From positions 992,001 through 1,056,000 of the forward strand of contig NZ_CP028369.1 of the NCBI RefSeq assembly GCF_003032475.1: a DNA stretch of 64,000 nt, given 5' to 3'. The stretch comes from Streptomyces sp. P3. Its GTDB lineage: Bacteria > Actinomycetota > Actinomycetes > Streptomycetales > Streptomycetaceae. Below the pieces are notes generated by a model. That model had not been told where the DNA came from. It did not search any database and saw only the letters and a list, made by a program, of their open reading frames with translations. The position numbers were made by a program, and so were the translations under genes. Of the stretch, positions 35,713 to 45,235 are shown piece by piece (position 1 is the first letter of the stretch; the number at the start of each line of letters is the position of its first letter).

Positions 35713-36360
35713 ATGAACGCATCCGGCGCGGGGCCCGACCCCCGCCGCTGGTGGGCCCTCGCCGCCCTGGTCACGAGCATGCTCACGCTCGGCTTCGACA
35801 CGACGATCCTCAACGTGGCGCTCCCGACCATGGCGGAGCGGCTCGGTGCCACCACCGGGGAACAGCAGTGGATGGCCGACTCCTACGTCGTCGTGTTCGC
35901 GGCGCTGATGCTCCCGGCCGGGCTCCTCGGCGACCGCTTCGGCCGCCGCCGGATGCTCGTCGCCGGCCTCGGGATCTTCTTCGCCGGCTCACTCCTCGGC
36001 GCCCTCGCCGGGGACGTCGCCTCGGTCGGTATCGCCCTGCTCGGCAGCCTGCTCGCCGGGACCTTCCGAGACCGCCTCGACGTCACCGGGCTGCCCGCCG
36101 GGGCCGCCGACACCGCCGGGGACTCGGTGGTCGCCACCCGCCTGATCGCCGAGCGGACGCAGCTGACCACTCTCGCCGGATCCGCCGACGACGCCTACGT
36201 CCACGGCATGGGACTGGTCCTGCTGGTCTGCGCGGCGGCCGCACTGGCCTCGGCGCTGCCGACGGCGGCGTTCCTGCCGGGGAGTCCGCGCGTCGAGGAC
36301 GCCGGCCCCCGGGACGCCGGTCCCGACGTGGTCGCGCCGCGGAGCGATGCCCGACAATGA
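35713..36360 (+). pseudogene. MFS drug transporter with the middle deleted in frame
   Basis: A 215-codon frame. Residues 1-100 are the N-terminal helices of a 14-helix DHA2 transporter (FDTTILNVALPTMAERLG, GDRFGRRRMLVAGLGI). After GDVAS the reading jumps directly to the last part of the same kind of protein (VGIALLGSLLAGTFRDRLDV, HGMGLVLLVCAAAALAS). Roughly 250-300 residues are missing. Only about 5 helices remain, so transport is very unlikely. There is no ribosome site before the ATG. The TetR gene overlaps the stop (ATGA). Confidence 0.75.
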
Positions 36361-37103
36361 GCCCCATGACGGCCGCACGCATCAGCTCCCCCGCCGACCG
36401 CCCGCGACTCGGTCTGCGTGAGCGCAAGAAGATCAAGACCCGCGAGGCCATCCGCACCGCGACCTACGCGCTCGTCAGGGAGCAGGGGTACGACGCCACG
36501 ACGGTCGACCAGATCGCCGAGCGCGCCGAGGTGTCGCCGTCGACGGTCTTCCGCTACTTCCCGACCAAGGAGGACATCGTCCTCACCGACGAGTACGACC
36601 CGGTCCTCCTGGAGGAGCTGCGCGCCCGTCCGGCGGACGAGCCGTGGCCGGAGTCCATCCGCCAGGTGATGCTGTCGGCCGCCCGCACGGGCATCGAGGA
36701 CGACATCGAGGTGGCAAGACTGCGCACCCGCCTGCTGGTCCAGGTCCCGGCGGTGCGCTCGCGGATGATGGAGAGCATGTCGGTCACCGGCCGGATGCTC
36801 TGCGTCGCGATCGCCGAGCGCACCGGCCGCGACCCCGGCAGTCTGGAGGTCCGCGTCCACGCGATGTCGCTCATCGGGGGCCTGATGGAGACGTCCATGT
36901 ACTGGGCGGAGAACGGCCACCAGGGCGACTTCCCCGCCCTCCTCGGCCGTGCTCTGGAAGTCCTCGAACACGGCCTGGAACACGGACCTGAACACGGCCG
37001 CGCGGGCGGGTCGGCGGACGGCGGGGAGCGCCGGTCGGCGGACGGCGGCGAGTACCGCGGCAAGCCCGGCGGGGAGCAGGCTCCGGGCAGGGAAAACCCC
37101 TGA
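36357..37103 (+). CDS. TetR-family transcriptional regulator
   Basis: A 248-residue repressor. Its N-terminal helix-turn-helix (about residues 22-70) reads KIKTREAIRTATYALVREQG, then TTVDQIAERAEVSPSTVFRY. The C-terminal domain is all-helical. The last 40 residues are low complexity, with repeats of EHG and SADGGE. ATG 36357 overlaps the stop of the damaged MFS gene. ATG 36366 is an alternative. It presumably controlled the transporter and itself. Confidence 0.9.
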   Translation: MSPMTAARISSPADRPRLGLRERKKIKTREAIRTATYALVREQGYDATTVDQIAERAEVSPSTVFRYFPTKEDIVLTDEYDPVLLEELRARPADEPWPESIRQVMLSAARTGIEDDIEVARLRTRLLVQVPAVRSRMMESMSVTGRMLCVAIAERTGRDPGSLEVRVHAMSLIGGLMETSMYWAENGHQGDFPALLGRALEVLEHGLEHGPEHGRAGGSADGGERRSADGGEYRGKPGGEQAPGRENP

Positions 37104-37136
37104 ACCACCACCGCTCCCCCATGCCATCCTGACCGG

Positions 37137-37862
37137 GTGAACGCACCCGAGATCCGCGTCGAAGTCGCCCCCGAGCTGGCCCTGTTCGTCCCGCACGCCC
37201 GGCGCGCCGGCGCCACCGCACTCGCCGTCGACGGTGTGTCGACGCTCGGTCACGTCGTCGAGTCCCTCGGGGTGCCCCTCACCGAGGTCGGCGCCCTCGT
37301 CGTCGACGGCCGCGAGGCACCGGTCTCGCACATCCCCGCCGACGGCGAGTCCGTCGAGGTCCGCCCGGTCAGCCGCCCCCAGCGCGTCCCCGGCGCCCCG
37401 CTGCGCTTCCTCCTGGACGTCCACCTCGGCACCCTCGCCCGCCGGATGCGCCTGCTCGGCGTGGACACGGCGTACGAGTCGACCGACATCGGCGACCCGG
37501 CGCTCGCCGCCCGCTCGGCCGCCGAGCGGCGCGTCATGCTCAGCCGCGACCGGGGCCTGCTGCGCCGGCGCGAACTGTGGGCGGGCGGCTACGTGTACAG
37601 CACCGACCCCGCCGAGCAACTGCGCGACGTCCTCGACCGGTTCGCGCCCGCACTGCGTCCCTGGACCAGGTGCACCGCCTGCAACGGCGAGCTGCGCCAG
37701 GCCACCAAGGACGAGGTCGCCGACCAGCTGGAACACGGCACCCAGCAGAACTACGACGTCTTCGCCCAGTGCCGCTCCTGCGGACGCGCGTACTGGAAGG
37801 GCGCGCACCACGACCAGCTGGAGGCCATCGTGGAACGCGCCCTCGCCGAGTTCCCGGGCTGA
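37137..37862 (+). CDS. Ubiquitin-like/Mut7-C RNase-domain protein
   Basis: A 241-residue protein. Residues 1-85 form a ubiquitin-like beta-grasp domain (Ub-Mut7C). Residues of about 88-235 are a Mut7-C PIN-like RNase domain, with LRFLLDVHLGTLARRMRLLG carrying the catalytic Asp, and LSRDRGLLRR. A zinc-binding set of four Cys is seen in CTACNGEL and CRSCGRAYW. Cellular target unknown. GTG start shortly after the TetR gene. It may have its own promoter. Confidence 0.88.
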   Translation: MNAPEIRVEVAPELALFVPHARRAGATALAVDGVSTLGHVVESLGVPLTEVGALVVDGREAPVSHIPADGESVEVRPVSRPQRVPGAPLRFLLDVHLGTLARRMRLLGVDTAYESTDIGDPALAARSAAERRVMLSRDRGLLRRRELWAGGYVYSTDPAEQLRDVLDRFAPALRPWTRCTACNGELRQATKDEVADQLEHGTQQNYDVFAQCRSCGRAYWKGAHHDQLEAIVERALAEFPG

Positions 37863-37917
37863 CCCGCCGGGCTTCCGGCCGGCCCGTCGGCCTACCCGGC
37901 CCGTCGGCCTGCGGGTC
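37861..37917. terminator. Possible terminator between convergent genes
   Basis: GACCCGC (37861-37867) and GCGGGTC (37911-37917) can pair around a loop made of a direct repeat of GGCCCGTCGGCCT. It is a weaker structure than the other terminators. Confidence 0.4.
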
Positions 37918-37919
37918 CC

Positions 37920-39971
37920 CTACCCCGCCGGCTGTTCCCGGCCGCCCAGCGCGGTGCGCAGGCGCTCCGGGTCGGTGGTGGGGGCGTCGCAGGTGAAGTC
38001 GCGGCAGACGTACGCGGTCGGTGCGCCGTCCCGCAGCGGGCGGTCGGCCAGCAGCGGGAACTCGTCGCCGCCGGGGACGCCGAAGGCGACCACCGCGCCC
38101 GGGGCGCTGCCCAGCAGCGCCGTGCGGTGCAGGGCCTTCGACGCCGGGTCGTCCGTGCCGGGGCCGACGACGGCGACCTCGCGCGGGCCGTCGAGCAGCG
38201 CCTCGGCCACGGCCAGCCCCCACCCGATGAACCGCGGCACCCGTGGCCCGAGCGCCTTCACCACGCCCAACGCCCGCTGCGCGGCGGTACGGTGCGGCTC
38301 GGAGCCGGTGTGGGCCGCGTAGCTCAGCAGCGCGCCCGCCGCGGCGGTCCAGCCGGACGGCACGGCGTTGTCGGTCGGGTCCTGCGGACGCCGGATGAGC
38401 CGCTCGGCGTCCGCGGCGGTGTCGAACAGCGTGCCGGACTCCGGGTCGGCGAAGCGGGCGAGGACGTGGTCGAGCAGGAACCCGGCGAACTCCAGCCAGA
38501 CGCCCTCCCCGGTGACCGAGGCCAGTGCGAGGAATCCCTCGGCGACATCGGCGTAGTCCTCCAGGACGCCCGCGTTGGCGCCGGCCTGACCGTCCTTGCT
38601 GGTCCGCGCCAGACGTGCCTGGTCGTCCAGGTGCAGCCGGACCAGGAGGTCGGCGGCGGCGACGGCCGCGTCCACCAGGTCGGGACGGTCGAAGTAGGCG
38701 CCGGTCTCGGCGAGCGCGGCGATCGCGAGCCCGTTCCACGCGGCGACGACCTTGTCGTCCCGGCCGGGCGCCGGGCGCAGCGCGCGCTCACGCAGCAGCC
38801 GCTCCTTGATGCCGGCGACCCGCTCGGCGTCGAACACGCCTTCCTGCTGCGGGAGTTGAAGGACGGAGGCACCGTGCTCGAAGGTGCCGTCCTCGGTCAC
38901 GCCGAAACAGCGGGCTGCGAGTTCGGCGTCCTTCGGGCCGAGCGCCGCCGCGAGCTGCGCGGGCGTCCACACGTAGTACGCGCCCTCGACGTGGTTGCCC
39001 TCGCCGTCATCACTGTCGGCGTCGAGCGCGGAGGCGAACCCGCCCTCGGCGGTGCGCAGTTCGCGCACCATGAAGTCGGCGGTCTCCAGCGCGACCCGAC
39101 GGGCCTGTTCGCTCCCGGTGGCCCGCCAGAGGTGGGCGTAGACACGGCACAGCAGGGCGTTGTCGTAGAGCATCTTCTCGAAGTGGGGCACCACCCAGTC
39201 ACGGTCGACGGAGTACCGGGCGAACCCCCCGCCGAGCTGGTCGTAGATCCCGCCGCGCGCCATCCGCTCGCAGGTGTCCCGCGCCATCTGCAACGCGCCC
39301 TCGGCGCCGGTCCGCGCGGCGTGCCGCAGCAGGAACTCCAGCACCATCGACGGCGGGAACTTCGGCGCGCCGCCGAAGCCGCCGCGCTGCGCGTCGTACT
39401 CCCGGGTCAGCCCGAGGAGCGCCTGGGACAGTTCCTGTTCGCCGGGGGCCCGGCTGTCCCCGTAGGAGATCTCCCGTCCGGCGAGGTCCCGCACGATCTT
39501 CCCGGCGACCTCGGCCACCTCGTCCCGGCGCTCCGTCCACGCCTGGTGCACCCCCTCCAGCACCTGCCGGAAGGAGGGCATGCCGTTCCGTGGGGCGGGC
39601 GGGAAGTACGTCCCGAAGTAGAACGGCTCGGCCTCGGGCGTCAGGAACACGGTCATCGGCCACCCGCCCTGCCCGGTGGCCGCCTGCACGGCTTCCATGT
39701 AGACGGCGTCGACGTCGGGACGCTCCTCCCGGTCGACCTTGATGTTGACGAAGTGGTCGTTCATGTAGGCGGCCACGGCTTCGTCCTGGAAACTCTCCCG
39801 CGCGAGGACATGACACCAGTGGCAGCTGGAATAGCCGACGCTCAGATGTACGGGGACACCTCGCCGTCGCGCCTCCTCGAAGGCCTCCGCCGACCAGGGC
39901 CACCAGTCGACGGGGTTGTCGGCATGCTGGAGCAGGTACGGAGACGTCTCATGGGCCAGTCGGTTCGCCAT
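37920..39971 (-). CDS. Thioredoxin-domain protein of the YyaL/DUF255 family
   Basis: A 683-residue cytoplasmic protein. An N-terminal thioredoxin-like domain contains the family signature [17 protein letters not shown], with a CxxC pair at about residue 50. The long C-terminal part is an (alpha/alpha) barrel like N-acylglucosamine epimerases and glucoamylases, with [20 protein letters not shown] and [13 protein letters not shown]. The biochemical role is not settled. The start was set at ATG 39971, after GGAG. ATG 39980 is an alternative. Confidence 0.92.
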   Translation of the reverse strand: MANRLAHETSPYLLQHADNPVDWWPWSAEAFEEARRRGVPVHLSVGYSSCHWCHVLARESFQDEAVAAYMNDHFVNIKVDREERPDVDAVYMEAVQAATGQGGWPMTVFLTPEAEPFYFGTYFPPAPRNGMPSFRQVLEGVHQAWTERRDEVAEVAGKIVRDLAGREISYGDSRAPGEQELSQALLGLTREYDAQRGGFGGAPKFPPSMVLEFLLRHAARTGAEGALQMARDTCERMARGGIYDQLGGGFARYSVDRDWVVPHFEKMLYDNALLCRVYAHLWRATGSEQARRVALETADFMVRELRTAEGGFASALDADSDDGEGNHVEGAYYVWTPAQLAAALGPKDAELAARCFGVTEDGTFEHGASVLQLPQQEGVFDAERVAGIKERLLRERALRPAPGRDDKVVAAWNGLAIAALAETGAYFDRPDLVDAAVAAADLLVRLHLDDQARLARTSKDGQAGANAGVLEDYADVAEGFLALASVTGEGVWLEFAGFLLDHVLARFADPESGTLFDTAADAERLIRRPQDPTDNAVPSGWTAAAGALLSYAAHTGSEPHRTAAQRALGVVKALGPRVPRFIGWGLAVAEALLDGPREVAVVGPGTDDPASKALHRTALLGSAPGAVVAFGVPGGDEFPLLADRPLRDGAPTAYVCRDFTCDAPTTDPERLRTALGGREQPAG

Positions 39972-40001
39972 GAACTCCATCCTGCCGCAGGTCCCGGCCG
40001 G

Positions 40002-40169
40002 TCAGGCGGCAGGCAGGTCCCGGACGGTGACGTCGAGCCTGCCCTGGCCCGTGCTCGGCGCGGTGACGGCACGCAGGCAGGCGACGTGCCCCCGGCCGGT
40101 CAGCAGGCAGAAGCGGTCGCGGAGAACGCCCTCACGGGAACGAGGATCCCGACAACCCGACAGGCCCAC
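40002..40169 (-). CDS. Short ORF, possible C-terminal remnant
   Basis: A 55-codon frame reading LRDRFCLLTGRGHVACLRAV and ending DVTVRDLPAA before the stop, with strong C/G third positions. The same frame continues upstream as a Pro/Ala-rich stretch to a stop near 40272, without a start other than the GTG at 40169. It looks like the tail of a larger, perhaps membrane-anchored, protein whose N-terminal part is gone. No family is assigned. The rest of the gap to 40424 holds nothing recognisable. Confidence 0.35.
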   Translation of the reverse strand: MGLSGCRDPRSREGVLRDRFCLLTGRGHVACLRAVTAPSTGQGRLDVTVRDLPAA

Positions 40170-40424
40170 CGCGGCTGTCGGGGCGTCGGAGGCGGCTGGC
40201 GGTGCGGCGGCCGGGGCGGTCAGGGCTGGTGGGGGCCCTGCGGCGGACCCGCCGGCCCCCGTTGCACGCGCTCACGCAACTTCCCCCGCCGTCCTCGTCG
40301 GTTCCGTGATCACGAGAGTGACGGCGACGCCCCGTGCCGCAACGCCTCCTGCCCCCTCGCGCCGCGGAGCCGCCCGCCGCACACTTGACCGAGCACAACT
40401 GGTGCCGCCGGAGGGGGACGGGAC

Positions 40425-43400
40425 ATGCGGGACGGCCATAGGGCGGAAGCCGAGCGGTTGTTGGCGCGGGCCGTGGAGGAGGAGGTGCGGCGGTCCGGCG
40501 GCCGTGCCGACCGCCAGGCGCTGCTGACGCGGGCACGCGGCGCGCTCGACGCGATGGCGCAGACCGCCGCCGAGGAGTACGAGGCGTACGCCCGCGCCCT
40601 GGAGGAGTCGGAGGCCGCCCGGATCACCTTCGGACAGCGCTACGCACGCGAGGGCGGCCGGACTCCGCTGCTGGTGGCGGGCGTCGCCGCCCTGACGACG
40701 GCGGTCGCCGACCTCGCGCTCGGCACGGGCCCGGGCACGGCGCTCGGCGCCGGGGTCGCCGTCGGGGTCGTCGGGGCGGCGGCGACCGTGGTGAAGGTGG
40801 CGGGGTCGCACCTGCCCGCCGCGCACCACCGGGCCGGCGCCGCCGGGCAGCCCGGCGGCGCCGAGCAGTTGCGGTTGCAGTGGCTCACGGCGCTGGAGGT
40901 GCGCGGCATCCGGCCGTTCCTGGACCAGCAGCGGGTGTTGAGCGCGACGACCGGTCCGAAGAAGGCGGCGGGGCCGCAACTGCGCGGCGCCGACAAGAGC
41001 GCGGCGGCACGCGGGCGGACGGTGCTGCAGCAGTCCTTCGCACAACTACCCGAACCCGTCGGTCCGTTCGCCGGGCGCAGGACGGAACTCGCCCGGATCC
41101 GGCAGTGGGTGCAGGCGGCACGGGCCAGCACGCAGACCCGGCCCACCGTGGTCGTGCTGCACGGCGACCCCGGCAGCGGCCGTACCGCGCTGGCGGTGCG
41201 GGCCGCGCACGATCTGCGCGACCAGTTCCGCGGCGCCTGCGTGGTGGATCTGCGCGGCGACAGCGGCGGCGAGGCCCCGCTGCCCACCCGGGACGCCCTG
41301 CTGCATCTGCTGAACCGGCTGGGCGCGCCCCGTGAGCAGCTCCTCTTCCGTGAGCGTTCCTCGGCGGAGCAGCAGCTCAAGCGGCTGGGCGAGCTCTACC
41401 ACCAGCACCTGACGGGCCTTCCGGTGACGGTGGTCCTGGACGACGCCTCGGATGTCGAGCAGGTCCGCGCGCTCGTCCCGGAACGCTCCGACAGTCTGGT
41501 CCTCGTGACCGCCCGGACGGCGCTCGCCCTGCCGGCCGGACTGTCCGCGTGGGTGCACGAACTGGCGGTCCGTCCACTGGAGGCGGCGGGCGCGGAGGAA
41601 CTGCTGGGCGCGGCGGCGCAGGACGCCTCGGGTCCCTACGACGCCGAGGCCGCGGACCGGATCATCGAGCTGTGCGGCGGGCTGCCGCTCGCGCTGCGGG
41701 TCGTGGGCTCCTCGCTGGGCCCGCGCTCGCCGCGTGCCCTCGCCGCGGACCTCGCGGCGTACGGTCCGGTGGAGCCGGTGGAGCGCGCGCTGTGGCTGCG
41801 CTACACCGACCAGCCGGAGACGACCCGCCGGCTGCTGCGCCGGCTGGCGCTGGCCGGACGGGCCTCGCTGGGTACGGCCGCGGCGGCCGCGCTGCTCGCG
41901 ACGGACCGTCCGGAGGCGGCCCGTCTCCTCGCGGCCCTCGCCGACGCGGGTCTCGTCGACCGGGTCCGGGGCGACCGCTACCGTCTGCACGACCTGGTCC
42001 GCGGTTTCGCGCAGGCCCGCCTGCTGGACGAGGAGGACCCCGCCGAGCGTTCGGCGGCGCAGGAGCGGCTGCTGGTCAGCTACGCGGAACTCGCCGACTC
42101 CGTGCTGCGGCTGGTGGACGGCAACATGTCGACCCGCTCCGACCGGTTCACCCCGCACGGCTTCACCTCGCTCGACGAGGCGCTGCGCTGGCTGGACGAC
42201 GAGTCGAGCTTCATCACGGCGACGCTGCGGCACGCGGAGGGCGTGGACCACAACGCGGTGATGAGTCTGCTGGGCGCGCTGTGCGACTACTGCCTGCTGC
42301 GCGGCGACCTGTACCGGCTCGGCGAGATCAGCGAGCTGGCGCAGTCGGTCGGGCAGGACCTGCTGGTGCGGTCCGTGCAGTGGCGCACCGGCATCGCGGC
42401 CCGTCAGTTGGGCGAGCTCGACAAGGCGCGCACCACGCTCAGTTCGGTCGTCGACCTGTATCTGCAGGCCCATCACGACGCGGGAGCCGCACGGGCGCTG
42501 TGCTCGCTGGGCATCACCCTGCACCACCAGGGCCAGCTCACGGAGGCGTCGGCGAAACTGCGGGAGGCGATGGCCCTGCAGGCCGCGCCCGAGCTGGCCA
42601 CCGACCGCGCCTGGACGATGCACGCGCTGGCGGCGGTGGAACGGGACCGGGCCCATCTCGCCGAGGCGCTGGACCTGCTGACCCGTTCGCTGCTGCTGCA
42701 CCGCGAGGGCGGCTCCGTGCACGGTGAGGCGTGGGCGCACTTCCAGCTGGGGCAGCTGCATCTGCGGCGGGGGGACGTGCCGCAGGCCGAGTCCGAGCTG
42801 CGGCAGGCTCTCGACCTGTACGGCCGCACCCGCGACGCACGGGGTGAGGCGTGGGCGATGACCCAGCTGGCGCGGGCCCGTCTGATCGACGGCGATCCGG
42901 GGCCGGCCGCGGAGGACCTGCGCCGGGCGTCGGCCCGGCACCGGGACAACGAGGACGCGCGCGGCGAGGCCTGGACGGTGTACTACCTGGGCCTCGCGCT
43001 GGAGGAGACGGGTGACCTGAACCACGCGGTCCGCGAGCTGGAACGCTCCCGCACCCTCTTCTCCCGCATGCGGGACGTCTACGGGCTGGCCTGCGCCCGG
43101 CACCACTCGGCGCGGGTGACCCGGGACCAGCGCGCCGCCCAGACCGGTTCGCTGCGCAACTCGGGCTTCGCCCGGCAGCTCCTCGTCGACGCCCGCGCCG
43201 ACTTCCAGCGCATCGGCGTCGCCCATGGCGAGGCCTGGACATGCGTCGAGCTGGCGATCGTGGACGCGGGCAACGCCCGTACCCAGGCGGCCCTCGCGCT
43301 GTGCGAGGAGGCGGCGGCCCTGTTCACGTCGTACGGCGACCGGCGCGGCGAGGACTGGGCCCGCTTCCTGCGCTGCACGCTCCTGCCGTACGCGGCACCG

Positions 43401-43625
43401 GGCGGCGTGGAGGTGGGCACCGCGGTGGCCCAGGAGGACCTGGCGGAGCTGCGGCGGGCGCACCATCCGCTGCGCGACGACCGGCTGACCGAGTGCCTGG
43501 AGGCCTACGGCCTGCTGCTGGAACGCGGCGTGCGCCTGGAGTCGGGCTGGCAGGCCTGGCGCCTGGGGCTGGTACCGGGCAGGCACGGCCGGGAGGTCAT
43601 GGGGGTGGACGTCGGCGCGGGCTGA
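40425..43625 (+). CDS. STAND/NB-ARC-type ATPase with TPR repeats
   Basis: A 1066-residue signal-transduction ATPase. In order: a helical head (1-75), two hydrophobic helices (about 80-126), an NB-ARC NTPase domain (about 215-470), a winged-helix region (about 470-560) and TPR-type repeats (about 600-1000, many with DARGEAW or HGEAWxxxxLG). The P-loop GDPGSGRTAL (about 247-256) has Arg where Lys is usual. Walker B-like VTVVLDD and the GLPLA motif (GGLPLALRVVGSSL) are intact. The ligand is unknown. Such proteins act as regulators or as defence sensors. GGAGGGGG precedes the ATG. Confidence 0.9.
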   Translation: MRDGHRAEAERLLARAVEEEVRRSGGRADRQALLTRARGALDAMAQTAAEEYEAYARALEESEAARITFGQRYAREGGRTPLLVAGVAALTTAVADLALGTGPGTALGAGVAVGVVGAAATVVKVAGSHLPAAHHRAGAAGQPGGAEQLRLQWLTALEVRGIRPFLDQQRVLSATTGPKKAAGPQLRGADKSAAARGRTVLQQSFAQLPEPVGPFAGRRTELARIRQWVQAARASTQTRPTVVVLHGDPGSGRTALAVRAAHDLRDQFRGACVVDLRGDSGGEAPLPTRDALLHLLNRLGAPREQLLFRERSSAEQQLKRLGELYHQHLTGLPVTVVLDDASDVEQVRALVPERSDSLVLVTARTALALPAGLSAWVHELAVRPLEAAGAEELLGAAAQDASGPYDAEAADRIIELCGGLPLALRVVGSSLGPRSPRALAADLAAYGPVEPVERALWLRYTDQPETTRRLLRRLALAGRASLGTAAAAALLATDRPEAARLLAALADAGLVDRVRGDRYRLHDLVRGFAQARLLDEEDPAERSAAQERLLVSYAELADSVLRLVDGNMSTRSDRFTPHGFTSLDEALRWLDDESSFITATLRHAEGVDHNAVMSLLGALCDYCLLRGDLYRLGEISELAQSVGQDLLVRSVQWRTGIAARQLGELDKARTTLSSVVDLYLQAHHDAGAARALCSLGITLHHQGQLTEASAKLREAMALQAAPELATDRAWTMHALAAVERDRAHLAEALDLLTRSLLLHREGGSVHGEAWAHFQLGQLHLRRGDVPQAESELRQALDLYGRTRDARGEAWAMTQLARARLIDGDPGPAAEDLRRASARHRDNEDARGEAWTVYYLGLALEETGDLNHAVRELERSRTLFSRMRDVYGLACARHHSARVTRDQRAAQTGSLRNSGFARQLLVDARADFQRIGVAHGEAWTCVELAIVDAGNARTQAALALCEEAAALFTSYGDRRGEDWARFLRCTLLPYAAPGGVEVGTAVAQEDLAELRRAHHPLRDDRLTECLEAYGLLLERGVRLESGWQAWRLGLVPGRHGREVMGVDVGAG

Positions 43626-43822
43626 GGAGTTCGGTGCGGCGCGAGCGTGGGCCGGGCGGTTCGTCCGCCGGGCCCCGCTCGCGGCACACCTGTCGTGCGT
43701 CGTCGTGCACCCGCCCCGCTCTCCCGACCGGGCGCTGCCGCGTCGGCCGAGTCGGCGGACGCCGCGACGGCATGACCCTGATGGAGCAGACCGAAGCCCG
43801 GGCTCCCGGCCCCGGAAGCGAA

Positions 43823-43873
43823 CCTGCCCCGGGAGCGGTCCTGCCCCGGGAGCGGTCCTGCCCCGGGAGCGGT
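43823..43873. repeat. Tandem 17-bp repeat, three copies plus a partial
   Basis: CCTGCCCCGGGAGCGGT occurs three times head to tail, then a truncated fourth copy. The unit length is not a multiple of three, so it is not coding. The whole gap 43626-43969 has no supported gene. Confidence 0.85.
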
Positions 43874-43969
43874 CCTGCCCCTCGCCGTCGGCTCGGGGCT
43901 CGCCCGGCCTCGGCCTGAAGCCGGACCCTCAGGCCCGGCGCCACCGCCCGCCCCGGCCCGGTCGCGGCC

Positions 43970-44248
43970 TCACGTCGCCGAGGAGGGCTTCCCCGTCGTC
44001 GTCTGCGCCGCCGTGTCACGCGGGGCGTCCGCCGGCTCGCCGCCGGAGGTCCGGTCCGCGCCGCCCGCGCTCTCCTTGAAGTCGACCTTGCCCATGTGCT
44101 TGCTCATGGACCTCATCAGGCCCCACACCGCCACCGCCATCGCCGCGAAGACGATGAAGCCGAGGACGCCGGGGGTGACCTTGTTCTCGTCGACCTCCTT
44201 GGCGAGGGGGACGAGATGCGTCATTGCCAGGCTCACGCTTGCGCTCAT
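43970..44248 (-). CDS. Small conserved membrane protein
   Basis: A 92-residue protein with one transmembrane helix (about 28-48, VLGFIVFAAMAVAVWGL), a basic stop-transfer end (RSMSKHMGK) and a hydrophilic Ser/Thr/Gly tail. ATG 44248 lies just after the stop of mca. ATG 44257 overlaps mca and is possible. Cotranscription with mca is likely. Function unknown. Confidence 0.75.
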   Translation of the reverse strand: MSASVSLAMTHLVPLAKEVDENKVTPGVLGFIVFAAMAVAVWGLMRSMSKHMGKVDFKESAGGADRTSGGEPADAPRDTAAQTTTGKPSSAT

Positions 44249-44249
44249 A

Positions 44250-45131
44250 TCAGGCATTGTCGCGGATGCCCGCGAAGAGGTCGTCCTCGGGGATGGCGGT
44301 GTCGACGCGCGACTTCGCGAGCTCGTACTCCTCCGTGGGCCACACCTCGCGCTGAATCTCCATCGGGACGCGGAACCAGCCGCCGTCGGGGTCGATCTGG
44401 GTGGCGTGGGCGATCAGCGCCTTGTCGCGGATCTCGTAGAAGTCGGCGCACGGGATGTGCGTGGTGAGCGTGCGCTCCCGCTGTCCGAACTCGTCCCAGC
44501 GCTTGAGCCACTCCCCGTAGGGGGACTCCAGGCCGTTGTCGAGCATCGCCTGGTGCAGCGCCATGGTGCGCGGGCGGTTGAAGCCCTGGTTGTAGTAGAG
44601 CTTCAGCGGCCGGTAGGCGGTGCCGAACTCGCCCTCGGGGTACTTCTCGGTGTCGTCCGCGCCCTCGAACGCCACCATGGAGATCTTGTGGGTCATGATG
44701 TGGTCGGGGTGCGGGTAGCCGCCGTTCTCGTCATAGGTGGTGATCACCTGGGGACGGAAGGTGCGGATCTGCCTCACCAGCTCGCCCGCCGCCTTGTCGA
44801 CGTCCTCCAGCGCGAAGCAGCCCTCGGGGAGGGGCGGCAGCGGGTCGCCCTCGGGCAGGCCGGAGTCGACGAAGCCGAGCCACTCCTGTCGGACGCCGAG
44901 GATCTCGCGGGCCTCGTCCATCTCCTTCTTGCGCACCTCGTGGATGTGCTCCTCGATGTACGTGTCGCCCTGCAGCTTGGGGTTGAGGATGGAGCCGCGC
45001 TCCCCGCCCGTGCAGGTCACGACCAGCACGTCCACCCCCTCGGACACGTACTTCGCCATGGTGGCCGCGCCCTTGCTCGACTCGTCGTCGGGGTGGGCGT
45101 GCACGGCCATCAGTCGCAGCTGGTCAGTCAA
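44250..45131 (-). CDS. mca: Mycothiol S-conjugate amidase
   Basis: Cleaves mycothiol S-conjugates to mercapturic acids and GlcN-Ins during detoxification, a marker of actinobacteria. The protein has 293 residues of the LmbE/PIG-L fold. The zinc motif AHPDDE is at about 11-16 (H12, D15). The later NGGYPHPDHIMTH gives the third ligand. The TTG start is supported by the fixed spacing from start to AHPDDE in this family. The DUF4307 gene is divergent, as is usual in streptomycetes. Confidence 0.95.
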   Translation of the reverse strand: MTDQLRLMAVHAHPDDESSKGAATMAKYVSEGVDVLVVTCTGGERGSILNPKLQGDTYIEEHIHEVRKKEMDEAREILGVRQEWLGFVDSGLPEGDPLPPLPEGCFALEDVDKAAGELVRQIRTFRPQVITTYDENGGYPHPDHIMTHKISMVAFEGADDTEKYPEGEFGTAYRPLKLYYNQGFNRPRTMALHQAMLDNGLESPYGEWLKRWDEFGQRERTLTTHIPCADFYEIRDKALIAHATQIDPDGGWFRVPMEIQREVWPTEEYELAKSRVDTAIPEDDLFAGIRDNA

Positions 45132-45235
45132 GACTCAATCCTCGGTAAGTCGGCGCCCGGTGTGCACCGGCGCGATCGCAGGCTTCTATAGTGACCGAAT
45201 CGGGGGGCGATTAATTCCGCGCCGAGAGGACGATC

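Noticed and set aside
41046..43586. 846-codon frame antisense to the STAND ATPase
   Set aside because: The plus strand has clear NB-ARC and TPR motifs. The antisense reading is Arg/Gln/Val-rich with no recognisable family.
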